Shown one piece after another: positions 36,124 through 45,881 of a stretch of 64,000 bases of DNA; positions within the stretch are counted from its first letter, which is position 1; every line of letters starts with the position of its first letter. A program made the position numbers and the translations under genes. The DNA comes from Bacteroidota bacterium (GTDB taxonomy: Bacteria; Bacteroidota; Bacteroidia; Cytophagales; Cyclobacteriaceae). The notes under the pieces are model-generated. The model was given only the letters and a program-made list of their open reading frames with translations, did not search any database and had not been told where the DNA came from. Location of the stretch: contig JAFDYT010000002.1 of assembly GCA_018266055.1 (NCBI GenBank), positions 346,322-410,321 of the forward strand, written 5' to 3'.

Positions 36124-36964
36124 AAAGTATTTCCTTCTAATCCCCGTCTTATGGCTCGCCATCTCTGCTTTTGGGCAGGGCGATAAAGAGCGATGGGCTA
36201 AGTGGGAAGTCGATGGAGATACTTTGATGAATCGCAGGGATTTTGTTGGTGCGGCAGGGCTGTACAACAAAATCCTTGGCGAATCAGGCCTTAAGGAAAA
36301 AGCAAGTTTTAAAATCCTTTACAAGCGGGCCATCTGCTATTATAGTGCTGAGAATTTTGACCTGGCACTTAGCGATGCTACGCGCTTTATCACAGAGTTT
36401 CCAGAAAACGCCAGAGCGCGACTGCTGCGCGCGTTGATTTACCGGCATCAGGGCAATGTGGATGATCAGCTCAGTGACCTTACCAAATACATTGAACTGC
36501 GCGGCGAGATGACATCGGACTTAATGCGCTGGCGCGGGTCGCTGCTAGCCGATAAAGGGGAGTTTGCTGCCGCCAAAAAAGATTTACTCACCGTAGCAGC
36601 AGAAGCCGACGATGCCGAACTTGAAGCCACGCTCGGTCTGGTGTATTACTCGCTCAACAAAAAAGACAGCGCATTGGTAAGAATCAACAAAGCCATTGTG
36701 CTCGACGTGAACTATCCTGCCTCGTACATTTACGCAGGCTCTTTTTGTCTTCAAGACGAAAACTATGAGCTGGCGCTGAAGTATCTTAACCTCGCGCTGC
36801 GCGTAGATCCGGGAAATAAATCCGCTACCTTTTACAAAGGAGTTTCCCTGGTAGAGTTAAATAAAATTGATGAAGGATGCCGCTGCCTTCGCAAAGCATT
36901 TGCTGCCGGCGAAGACGAAGCCGAAGGCTACCTGAAAGAGTTTTGCTACGAAGTGTTTAAGTGA
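36116..36964 (+). CDS. Exported TPR protein coupled to typA
   Basis: A 282-residue protein with a signal peptide ([20 protein letters not shown]) and TPR-like repeats: FVGAAGLYNKIL, FKILYKRAICYYSAENFDLALSDA, and YASYIYAG-like NYELALKYLNLALRVDPGNK (quoted in parts). It starts 8 nt before the typA stop, so its translation is coupled to that of a cytosolic GTPase although the product is exported. The C-terminus contains Cys pairs (GCRC). Likely a periplasmic scaffold; partner unknown. Confidence 0.82.
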   Translation: MPKKYFLLIPVLWLAISAFGQGDKERWAKWEVDGDTLMNRRDFVGAAGLYNKILGESGLKEKASFKILYKRAICYYSAENFDLALSDATRFITEFPENARARLLRALIYRHQGNVDDQLSDLTKYIELRGEMTSDLMRWRGSLLADKGEFAAAKKDLLTVAAEADDAELEATLGLVYYSLNKKDSALVRINKAIVLDVNYPASYIYAGSFCLQDENYELALKYLNLALRVDPGNKSATFYKGVSLVELNKIDEGCRCLRKAFAAGEDEAEGYLKEFCYEVFK

Positions 36965-37028
36965 GTTATTAGTTGTCAGTTGGTAGTTACTGGCAATTAT
37001 TCACCAACAACTAACAACCTCAACGAAT

Positions 37029-38396
37029 TTAATTCCCTGTAAAAATCCTGGCGATGTCGTTGTAGAACACAAACACCATCAGCGCAAGCAGTATCGCCAT
37101 TCCCACTTTAATTGCATTCTCGAAGAATTTCTCAGAAGCCTCGCGGCCGGTGATCATCTCGTAAAGAAGGAACATGACATAGCCTCCATCGAGCGCAGGT
37201 ATAGGCAGGAAGTTCATGAACGCCAGCACCATCGAAAGCAAGCCGGTCATGCGCCAGAACCTCTCCCAATCCCACGTACCGCCATACGCTTTGGCCATCC
37301 CGATAGGGCCTGACAGCGATTTCTTGAACGAAATTTCTCCACGGAAAATTTTCCCAAAGGCTTTTACCTGAGTCGTGATCACATCAAATGCGCGGCCAGG
37401 GCCCAGCGCGATAGATTGCCCCAACGAGTAGCTAATGCTTTTTTCTCCTTCCGGCGGAACAAGTTGATTAATGGCGTAAAACCCTATGCTGGTTTGTCCT
37501 TTAAAATATTCTTTGAACGACAACACTTCGTTGCCACGCTTTACCTTAAACAGAATCGAATCTTTTTTGAAATCTTTAATTATGCCGCGGACTTCGTCCA
37601 TGTAGGTCACCGGCGTATTTTGTATTTCAACAAATTGATCGCCCGGTTTTAATTTAACCTTCTCTGCCACTGAATTAGGTGAGATGGTTTCGATGATTGG
37701 CAAAGTGCGCGGCAGCAGGAAACTGGCCAGCGCTTCTTTCTTTCCAAAGTTTTCAATGAAGTCGGCAGGAATTGGAATCTGAATTTCTTTCCCGTCGCGC
37801 ACAATGGTGTACGAGGAGTTTTGTGAGAGCAACGCGTCAGTGTCTTTCACGTCGTCAAAGTATTCGAAATCTTTTCCGTTGATCTTGATGATTTTGTCGC
37901 CCGTTTGAATACCGATTTTTTGGGCGAGTTCAAGCGCATGAACGCCGCCGTGGTTGTTCACATAATCTTTCAGGATATATCGGTCGCCGATGAAATACGT
38001 GATGCCGATAAAAATGAGAATGCCGACAATCACATTGACAATAATTCCTCCGAGCATCACAATCAGGCGCTGCCAGGCTGGCTTGGCGCGAAACTCCCAC
38101 GGCTGTGGCGGTAATTTCATCTGCTCTTTGTCCATGCTTTCATCTACCATGCCGGCAATTTTCACATAGCCGCCCAGCGGAAACCAACCCACGCCAAACT
38201 CGGTGTCACCTTTCTTCAATTTGAAGAGCGAGAAATTCATCACGTTGGCCATGGGGAAAAGAAAATCGAAGAAGAGGTAAAATTTCTCGACCTTGATATT
38301 AAAAATGCGGGCGGCGTAATAATGCCCCCACTCGTGCACTACAATCAAAATTGAAAGGCTCAGCAAAAGCTGGGCCGTCATAATCATTCCTTCCAT
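37029..38396 (-). CDS. rseP: Site-2-type intramembrane zinc protease
   Basis: A 455-residue M50 metalloprotease. The catalytic HEWGH is at 21-25 in the first transmembrane segment, the second motif is LDGGYVMFLL near the C-terminus, and one or two PDZ domains lie between (about 150-330; IIKINGKDFEYFDD and FVEIQNTPVTYMDE). It cuts membrane-bound regulators such as anti-sigma factors during envelope stress. It sits about 45 nt after dxr on the same strand, the usual neighbourhood in many bacteria. Confidence 0.94.
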   Translation of the reverse strand: MEGMIMTAQLLLSLSILIVVHEWGHYYAARIFNIKVEKFYLFFDFLFPMANVMNFSLFKLKKGDTEFGVGWFPLGGYVKIAGMVDESMDKEQMKLPPQPWEFRAKPAWQRLIVMLGGIIVNVIVGILIFIGITYFIGDRYILKDYVNNHGGVHALELAQKIGIQTGDKIIKINGKDFEYFDDVKDTDALLSQNSSYTIVRDGKEIQIPIPADFIENFGKKEALASFLLPRTLPIIETISPNSVAEKVKLKPGDQFVEIQNTPVTYMDEVRGIIKDFKKDSILFKVKRGNEVLSFKEYFKGQTSIGFYAINQLVPPEGEKSISYSLGQSIALGPGRAFDVITTQVKAFGKIFRGEISFKKSLSGPIGMAKAYGGTWDWERFWRMTGLLSMVLAFMNFLPIPALDGGYVMFLLYEMITGREASEKFFENAIKVGMAILLALMVFVFYNDIARIFTGN

Positions 38397-38443
38397 CGTT
38401 AATCGTTAATCGTTGTTCTATTCCTAAACCTGCCTAAATCAAA

Positions 38444-39598
38444 TTACTTTATCAATTCAAGAGCCATGACTCTTGTTTCTTTATCCGTCTGAAGATAATC
38501 GTCCAGCGAAGGATCTTTAATAAAACTCATTCGCGTTAAGCAATGTTCCACCACGTCCGACATTTCCAAAAAACCCACGCGATCGTTCAGAAACTGCGCT
38601 ACAGCCACCTCGTTGGCAGCATTTAGTACGCATGGCATGTTGCCAGCCTGCTTTATCGCTTCGAACGAAAGCGCAAGATTACGAAAAGTTTCGGTATCGG
38701 GCTGCTCGAAAGTAAGAGCTGGATATTTTGAAAAATCAAATCGCGGGAAATCAGAAGGCAATCGTTCGGGGTAGGTCATCGCAAACTGGATCGGTAAACG
38801 CATGTCGGGCAACCCGAGTTGTGCTTTGATAGAGCCGTCGCGAAACTGCACCAGCGAATGCACGATCGACTGAGGATGAACTACCACTTCTACCTGTTCG
38901 GTCTTCAAGCCAAAAAGCCATTTCGCCTCGATCACCTCCAGGCCTTTGTTCATTAGTGTTGCCGAATCGATGGTCACCTTCGCGCCCATCGTCCAGTTGG
39001 GATGCTTCAACGCCTGCTCTTTTTTTATAGTGAGAAGATCCTGCTTCTTCTTTCCGCGAAACGGACCACCAGACGCAGTCAAAATAATTTTCTCAATGGG
39101 ATTGTGAAACTCGCCGACCAGGCATTGAAAAATCGCCGAGTGCTCCGAATCTACCGGAAAAATATTCACGCCCTTTTCTCTCGCCAGTTTTGTGATCAAG
39201 GCTCCCGCAACGACGAGCGTTTCTTTGTTGGCCAACGCAATATTTTTTCCCGACTCAATTGCTTTGATGGTAGGCTTCAGTCCGGAGAAACCGACGAGCG
39301 CGGTGAGCACCAGATCAATGGAATCCATTTCCACTACGGAAGAAACGGCTGCATCGCCGGCGTACACTTTGATGTCAAGGGGAATCAGCGCCGATTTTAC
39401 TTTTTCATAATGGTCGTCGTTGGCGATGACGACTGCGTTGGGTTTAAATTTCTTTGCTTGCGCGATGAGCAAGTCGGCATTGTTTTGTGCCGTGAGTACT
39501 TCGACTTCAAAATAGTCGGCGTGCGCTTCAATCACTTCAAGCGCTTGAGTTCCGATTGAGCCGGTAGAACCGAGGATAGCAATGCGTTTTTTTGTCAC
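38444..39598 (-). CDS. dxr: 1-deoxy-D-xylulose 5-phosphate reductoisomerase
   Basis: A 384-residue enzyme converting DXP to methylerythritol phosphate with NADPH, a committed step of isoprenoid synthesis. NADPH site GSTGSIGTQALEVIEAH; metal/substrate motifs VDSEHSAIFQCL, ASGGPFRGKK and SATLMNKGLEVIEA. The start is a GTG at 39598 that overlaps the HepT stop (GTGA). This makes an essential gene translationally coupled to a toxin-antitoxin module. Confidence 0.96.
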   Translation of the reverse strand: MTKKRIAILGSTGSIGTQALEVIEAHADYFEVEVLTAQNNADLLIAQAKKFKPNAVVIANDDHYEKVKSALIPLDIKVYAGDAAVSSVVEMDSIDLVLTALVGFSGLKPTIKAIESGKNIALANKETLVVAGALITKLAREKGVNIFPVDSEHSAIFQCLVGEFHNPIEKIILTASGGPFRGKKKQDLLTIKKEQALKHPNWTMGAKVTIDSATLMNKGLEVIEAKWLFGLKTEQVEVVVHPQSIVHSLVQFRDGSIKAQLGLPDMRLPIQFAMTYPERLPSDFPRFDFSKYPALTFEQPDTETFRNLALSFEAIKQAGNMPCVLNAANEVAVAQFLNDRVGFLEMSDVVEHCLTRMSFIKDPSLDDYLQTDKETRVMALELIK

Positions 39599-39933
39599 CG
39601 GTATGAATTGAGAATTTGGAGCATTTGGATTTTCAGCTTTGGAATATCATACTGAATGACATTCCATATCGTTTCCGGATCAGTTCGAAAATACTCGTGA
39701 ATGAGAATATTTCGCATGGCAATGATATCGCGCCACGGAATCTCTGAAAACTTAGTCTTAAGATCGGCACTAATTTTTGCGCAGGCCTCTCCTATGATTT
39801 CAACATTTCGGGTTACCGCATCCTGAACCATAAAATTGGAAAGAAATTTTTCCTTCGTTGAGTCAGCTGTGTATTGTTCGATATTCTCAATACAACCTAA
39901 AATATGACTGACTAAAACTTGGTCGCGATTCAT
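39595..39933 (-). CDS. hepT: HepT-like HEPN ribonuclease toxin
   Basis: A 112-residue HEPN-domain protein (former DUF86). The active motif is R74-NILI-H79-E-Y81, the RX4HXY signature in which family antitoxins adenylylate the Tyr. Other conserved parts: NRDQVLVSHILGCIENIEQY and VTRNVEIIGEACAKIS. It overlaps the MntA gene by 4 nt and dxr by 4 nt. The motif is intact, so it could be an active RNase neutralised by the partner. Confidence 0.92.
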   Translation of the reverse strand: MNRDQVLVSHILGCIENIEQYTADSTKEKFLSNFMVQDAVTRNVEIIGEACAKISADLKTKFSEIPWRDIIAMRNILIHEYFRTDPETIWNVIQYDIPKLKIQMLQILNSYR

Positions 39934-40220
39934 TCGAAAATATAAATCAAATCCTTTTCAATGAGTGGCCTAAGGTGATGAGAGACTGATTTTTCAGTAA
40001 CAATATCGACAGGCATACCAAGCGCGCTTTCTAAATTTTGACTTACGCGCGCAATATCCAAAAGACTTGTTGGGTAAGCGTAGTTCAAATGTACCAGAAC
40101 ATCAAGATCACTGCCTCCATGATTGTCTCCACGTGCATACGATCCAAAAATCGCAACCTTGCGTGGATGGAGCAATTTGATATGCTCAAGCACTATTTCT
40201 TTTTGATGCGGACTAATCAT
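39930..40220 (-). CDS. mntA: MntA-like nucleotidyltransferase antitoxin
   Basis: A 96-residue minimal nucleotidyltransferase. The pattern G26-S27-YARGDNHGGS-D38-L-D40 is the GSx10DxD motif and Asp72 is the third acidic residue (VDIVTE). In characterised pairs MntA transfers AMP units onto the HepT tyrosine and disables it. First gene of the mntA-hepT-dxr-rseP transcript. The two-gene order is the standard one. Confidence 0.92.
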   Translation of the reverse strand: MISPHQKEIVLEHIKLLHPRKVAIFGSYARGDNHGGSDLDVLVHLNYAYPTSLLDIARVSQNLESALGMPVDIVTEKSVSHHLRPLIEKDLIYIFE

Positions 40221-40290
40221 TATGCAAATTTACTCCATTCACTTATTTGATCATATTTTCAATTAGTCAAGCCAGACGGCATGAATCTAG

Positions 40291-41784
40291 TCATTTAAAA
40301 ACCGTCAGTCCTTCCGCAATCTTCCTGTCGTTACTCAGGCGCGGCACCTTGTTTTGTCCGCCCAACTTTCCTTGCGATTTCATATAGTCGATAAAGGCGT
40401 TTTTTTTCAACGAAGAAATTTTCAAGGTGCGCAGAATGTTTCCGGTAATAAGGTCGTCGTAATAAACATTCAACTGGCGTAATTGGTTATCGAGTTCCAG
40501 GGCAAAAGCCTCCAGATTTTCAGGGGCGCGACCAAATTCAATCAACCATTCGTGATGTGGCATTCCTTCGGCTGGCGCCACGTTAGGTGCTACGGTAAAT
40601 TCTACCAGTTCAACTTCTGGAAATTTCTGACAGGCAAACTTCATGGCTTTCTCTACCTCTTCGCCAATCACATGCTCGCCAAACGCGGAAATGAAATGCT
40701 TGATCCGTCCGCTTACTACAATGCGATACGGATTTTTGGAAACAAACTTCACGGTATCGCCAATGGAGTAGCCCCAAAGGCCGGCGTTGCTGTTGATGAC
40801 GACGGCATAATTTTTTCCCAGCTCTACTTCTCCAATAGTAAGACGTGAAGGATTTTCGTTGAAATATTCTTCAGCAGGAATGAATTCGAAAAAGATGCCC
40901 GTGTTCAAAAGCAAAAGCAAACCTTCTGCATGCTGCGAATCCTGGTATGCGATAAACCCTTCTGACGCGGGATAGGTCTCGATTGAATCAATCTTCTTTC
41001 CAATAGTTTCAAACAGCTTGGCGCGATACGGTTCAAAGTTCACACCGCCGTACACAAACATCGAAAAGTCGGGGAACACATCTTTTATTTTCTTGCCGGT
41101 GCGCGTTACGATCCGGTCAAAATACATTTGCGCCCACGGAGGAATTCCCGAGATCAACGTCATGCGTTCGTGCAGCGTTTCGTCGATGATCTTTTCAAGT
41201 TTCTCTTCCCAATCTTCAATGCAGTTGGTAGCGTAGCTTGGCTTTTGGTTGCTGCGCAGGTAGCCGGGTACGTGGTGATTTACAATTCCCGAAAGGCGAC
41301 CGGTATTGATGCCCGCTTTTTGCGAAAGCTCAGGACTTCCGGAAAGAAAAATCAGTCCGCCATCCAGAAATTTAGCCTTGCCGGTTTCATGCACGTAACT
41401 CAGCAAGGCATTACGCGCACTGTTGATATGGTTGGGAATAGAATCTTTTGTGATCGGAATATATTTGGTGCCCGAGGTGGTGCCCGAAGTCTTGGCAAAA
41501 TAGGCAGGTTTGCCTGGCCATAATATGTTTTCCTCCCCGTGAATCACCCGCTCTACATAAGGTTTTAGGGCCTCATAATCGCGGATGGGCACTTGCTTCT
41601 TAAAATCCTGGTGCGTGCGGATGGTGTCAAAACCGTGGTCTTTGCCAAAGACTGTGTTTTGACCTCCATTGACGATGGATCGAAACACATTTTCCTGGCT
41701 TACCACCGGGTTCATCGACCAGGTTTTGGTTTCTTTGGCGATGTACGCCGCAAAAGGTTTGGCTAAAACAGAACGGATGCCCAT
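40291..41784 (-). CDS. GH3-family acyl-acid amide synthetase-like protein
   Basis: A 497-residue member of the GH3 family, first known from plant auxin-conjugating enzymes. The adenylate motif TSGTTSGTKYIPITKDS (about 107-123), SYATNCIEDWEE, FVYGGVNFEPYRAKLFE and SNAGLWGYSIGDTVKF match. Plant enzymes join amino acids to acyl acids through acyl-AMP; bacterial substrates are unknown. Stand-alone, on the minus strand, divergent from atpD. Confidence 0.87.
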   Translation of the reverse strand: MGIRSVLAKPFAAYIAKETKTWSMNPVVSQENVFRSIVNGGQNTVFGKDHGFDTIRTHQDFKKQVPIRDYEALKPYVERVIHGEENILWPGKPAYFAKTSGTTSGTKYIPITKDSIPNHINSARNALLSYVHETGKAKFLDGGLIFLSGSPELSQKAGINTGRLSGIVNHHVPGYLRSNQKPSYATNCIEDWEEKLEKIIDETLHERMTLISGIPPWAQMYFDRIVTRTGKKIKDVFPDFSMFVYGGVNFEPYRAKLFETIGKKIDSIETYPASEGFIAYQDSQHAEGLLLLLNTGIFFEFIPAEEYFNENPSRLTIGEVELGKNYAVVINSNAGLWGYSIGDTVKFVSKNPYRIVVSGRIKHFISAFGEHVIGEEVEKAMKFACQKFPEVELVEFTVAPNVAPAEGMPHHEWLIEFGRAPENLEAFALELDNQLRQLNVYYDDLITGNILRTLKISSLKKNAFIDYMKSQGKLGGQNKVPRLSNDRKIAEGLTVFK

Positions 41785-41875
41785 GCTGCAAAAATAGAAA
41801 AACAGGCGAAAGCGGCACTCACCAAAAGGAGGCGATCACAAATTGTGATTAAAACCAAAAATACTGCATCCGTCA

Positions 41876-41905
41876 TTTGTTCAAACCCCCGAAAAATATA
41901 CTTTT
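41876..41905 (+). promoter_or_regulatory. Promoter of atpD
   Basis: TTTG at 41876-41879 and TACTTTTG at 41898-41905 are 18 nt apart, a close match to the Bacteroidota TTTG / TAnnTTTG promoter. Transcription would begin about 41911, giving a leader of about 70 nt. Confidence 0.72.
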
Positions 41906-41971
41906 GCGGCTGGATTTGTTCAGACATTCTGCTCAATCCCTAATAAGCTAACTGTCAATAAATTAACATAA

Positions 41972-43492
<1,521 letters not shown>

Positions 43493-43513
43493 TTTGGAAT
43501 AAAGTTGATCTGG

Positions 43514-43550
43514 AGAGTTGAAGCTTGGTTTAACGACCCGTTTCAACTCT
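43514..43550. repeat. Hairpin between atpD and atpC
   Basis: AGAGTTGAA (43514-43522) and TTCAACTCT (43542-43550) pair perfectly around 19 nt. No strong T-run follows, so it may tune the atpD/atpC ratio or mRNA stability rather than end transcription. Confidence 0.5.
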
Positions 43551-43598
43551 TTAGGTCAATCTTTTCAGCGGTTAGTTTACAATTTTCAATTAGAATTT

Positions 43599-43844
43599 AT
43601 GTACCTCGAAATCATCACACCGGAAAAAAAAGTATTTGAAGGCGACGTGAACATTGCCACGTTTCCTGGCACTGACGGATCCTTTCAGGTGATGAATGAC
43701 CACGCTCCGCTTGTTTCTCTTTTGAAGGACGGAACCGTATCGTACAAAGCAAAAGACCTGGCACAAGAAGTGCACATTACCGGTGGTGTGGTTGAAGTGT
43801 TGAAGAACAAAGTAATTGTTCTTGCCGACGGCATCGTGTATTAA
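43599..43844 (+). CDS. atpC: ATP synthase F1 subunit epsilon (short form)
   Basis: An 81-residue epsilon subunit starting at the ATG at 43599 (MYLEIITPEKKVFEGDV). The ORF extends 27 codons upstream, but that part covers the intergenic hairpin and has no similarity. Only the N-terminal beta-sandwich is present (FPGTDGSFQVMNDHAPLVSLL, in pieces; HITGGVVEVLKNKV). The C-terminal helical hairpin that inhibits ATP hydrolysis elsewhere is missing, as usual in this phylum. Confidence 0.94.
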   Translation: MYLEIITPEKKVFEGDVNIATFPGTDGSFQVMNDHAPLVSLLKDGTVSYKAKDLAQEVHITGGVVEVLKNKVIVLADGIVY

Positions 43845-43907
43845 CAGTCTGCCTACGGCAGCTTTCATTCTTTCTTAAATTCCAAATAGTTTCTATTTTC
43901 GTTGACT

Positions 43908-44600
43908 ATGATGGAAATTCTTTTTATTTATTTTCTTAGTTTTTGGGGACCGCCGCAGTATGTGTATCAGAAGGTATCCATGGATATGCTCACACGCTCT
44001 ACGCGCAAAGGGCAGTTGACTACACTAAAGGCCACTGTCTTCTATACCTCGGAAGGAAAAATGGCGTGCCATTACGTTGAACCAAAGGAGATTTTAGTGG
44101 TTAACAATTCAAAAGGTGAATTTTTAGTATACGATTTTATTAATAATTCTGTAGCGCAAAAGCAGAATTACCTGATGAGTACCGAAACCAATCAGCTCTT
44201 TTATTTTTTGGAAAGCAATCGCAACGACCTTGGACTTTCGAAAATGGGGTTTACTTTAAAAGAAACAAAGTTCGAAGGGAATTTAAAAATCACCGTGTGG
44301 TCTCCGCCATTGCAACTCGCGAAGGATATTTCGAAAGTGGAAGTAGCGCATGAAAAAAATAATCCGGTTTTCCTTGGCTATTTTGATAAAAAAGGAAAAG
44401 CAATCAACAAGGTCTATTTTTACAATTATCAGTTAGTAGGAGCAACAAATTTCCCTGCCGCCGTCACGCAGATCAATTATGTTACCGCAAAGGACTCAGT
44501 GATTTCGAAAACGGTTTATTCAAACTTCAAATTGGATCAGGACGTCAATGACCAATATCTGAACTTTAAGATTCCTGCAAACGCTAGAGTGACGCAATGA
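43908..44600 (+). CDS. Exported protein, possibly LolA-like
   Basis: About 230 residues from the ATG at 43908 (another ATG follows directly; a TTG lies 6 nt upstream). A hydrophobic N-terminus (ILFIYFLSFWG) is a short signal. The body is beta-rich, with TLKATVFYTSEGKMACHYVEPKEIL and KGEFLVYDFINNSV (in pieces), reminiscent of the LolA/outer-membrane lipoprotein-sorting fold. Similarity is weak, so the call is tentative. It overlaps the next gene by 4 nt and starts a four-gene envelope cluster. Confidence 0.65.
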   Translation: MMEILFIYFLSFWGPPQYVYQKVSMDMLTRSTRKGQLTTLKATVFYTSEGKMACHYVEPKEILVVNNSKGEFLVYDFINNSVAQKQNYLMSTETNQLFYFLESNRNDLGLSKMGFTLKETKFEGNLKITVWSPPLQLAKDISKVEVAHEKNNPVFLGYFDKKGKAINKVYFYNYQLVGATNFPAAVTQINYVTAKDSVISKTVYSNFKLDQDVNDQYLNFKIPANARVTQ

Positions 44601-45010
44601 AGGTAACAATTATATGGCTCATTCTTTTCATAGCGGCAGAACATTCTATTTCTGCTCAATCATTTCGAGGTGACTTTGATCTTCTCACAGAGTCCGAAAA
44701 AAAAACTGTGACAACCACACCTGCCAAAAAAACGTGGCGTTGGAATCCGATAACCAACGGCTATCTTTTGGGGGTAACATTTTATCAACGTGCAATCAGC
44801 GAACAAATGGCCACTAATTGCGCTTTTGAGTTAACCTGCTCGAGATTCAGTAAACAAATGGTGCATGAGTTTGGAATTATCAAAGGATATTTCCTCACAT
44901 TTGATCGACTGAGTCGATGCACACGCATCAGTCCATTGGAAACTTACCCCATCCGATTAACAGCGACAGGAAAAATTCTTGAAACGCCCGCTGATTTTCA
45001 CTTTCATTAA
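44597..45010 (+). CDS. Exported YidD-like protein
   Basis: A 137-residue protein with an N-terminal signal sequence (VTIIWLILFIAAEHSISAQ) and a YidD-type segment: FYQRAISEQMATNCAFELTCSRF (in pieces; core ELTCSRFS), HEFGIIKGYFLTFDRLSRC. Classical YidD is about 70-80 residues, cytoplasmic and helps YidC insert membrane proteins; here the domain is preceded by an export signal and about 50 extra residues. So it may be a derived family working on the outer side. Overlaps its neighbour by 4 nt. Confidence 0.72.
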   Translation: MKVTIIWLILFIAAEHSISAQSFRGDFDLLTESEKKTVTTTPAKKTWRWNPITNGYLLGVTFYQRAISEQMATNCAFELTCSRFSKQMVHEFGIIKGYFLTFDRLSRCTRISPLETYPIRLTATGKILETPADFHFH

Positions 45011-45014
45011 GCGA

Positions 45015-45881
45015 ATGTTAATTTGGCGCCTCATTTTTTTGTTCTTGTTGGTAGGTATTGACCTGACCCTGCAAGGACAGTCGATATCTCATGAGTTGAA
45101 GTTTGCGCGTTACCTCTTGGGTAAGAGTAACTATGAAGAATCGACCTATGTTTTAAAGAATATTGATTCACTCCACGCTTCTGCGGAACAAAGAGACAGT
45201 CTGCATTATTTATTGGGCAACCTCTATTACAATCAGAAAAACCTTAGGGCGTCGATCCGCAATTTTGATTTGGTGTCGTCTTTTTCGCCACGGCTAAGAT
45301 CAGAAGCTATTTTCTTTAGTTCTTTCAATCATGCTTACGAGAAACACTATTCTATTGCGCGGCGAAAATTATTAAACTACTCGCCACGTGATAGCACTGA
45401 AAGTCAGCTACGTAATCTGGAGTTGGCAGGAGTCTCATTATTACAACGGGACTTAAAGACGTATGACTCACTTGCTGTCTTTTTCAAACCAGTGAATTAC
45501 GCTATCGACCTGCAGGAGAAAAAAATGCAGGAGCATTTTGCTAGAATAAGCCATCAAAAGAAAAAGTCGCCGGTGGTGGCGGCAGCTCTTTCAACTATAT
45601 TGCCAGGCGCAGGGAAATTCTACGCAGGAAACAAAGGGCAGGCCGTCTATACCTTACTCATCTCCGCAGTGCTGGGTCTTCAAACCTTGGAAGGATATCA
45701 CAAAGATGGGCCCAACAGTTTTCGGTTTATTGCCTACGGCACATTATTCACGTCATTATACATAGGCACCATTTGGGGTAGTACATTCACCGTTAAAATG
45801 AAACGAGATCAACTCAATGAAACCATTAATGATCAAATTCTATTTGACATGCACATTCCTTTGCGCACCGTTTTTCATTAG
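45015..45881 (+). CDS. Membrane protein with TPR-like part and PGxG (DUF5683-like) domain
   Basis: A 288-residue protein. I start at the ATG at 45015 (MLIWRLIFLFLLVGID signal), 4 nt after the YidD-like stop; the ORF extends 12 codons further upstream into that gene. An N-terminal exported helical part is followed by AALSTILPGAGKFYAGNKGQ near 195-214 and two hydrophobic helices. The PGAGKFYAG motif with two helices is that of DUF5683/TM2-like membrane modules. The next gene carries the same motif. Function unknown. Confidence 0.72.
   Translation: MLIWRLIFLFLLVGIDLTLQGQSISHELKFARYLLGKSNYEESTYVLKNIDSLHASAEQRDSLHYLLGNLYYNQKNLRASIRNFDLVSSFSPRLRSEAIFFSSFNHAYEKHYSIARRKLLNYSPRDSTESQLRNLELAGVSLLQRDLKTYDSLAVFFKPVNYAIDLQEKKMQEHFARISHQKKKSPVVAAALSTILPGAGKFYAGNKGQAVYTLLISAVLGLQTLEGYHKDGPNSFRFIAYGTLFTSLYIGTIWGSTFTVKMKRDQLNETINDQILFDMHIPLRTVFH

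Noticed and set aside
36965-37028. Imperfect inverted repeat GTTATTAGTTGT / CAACTAACAAC between the TPR gene and rseP
   Set aside because: Arms contain mismatches and the T-tract is weak; it may be a terminator for convergent genes but support is thin.
38397-38443. Tandem GTTAATC units before rseP
   Set aside because: Only two to three short units in AT-rich spacer; no evidence of function or of a larger satellite.
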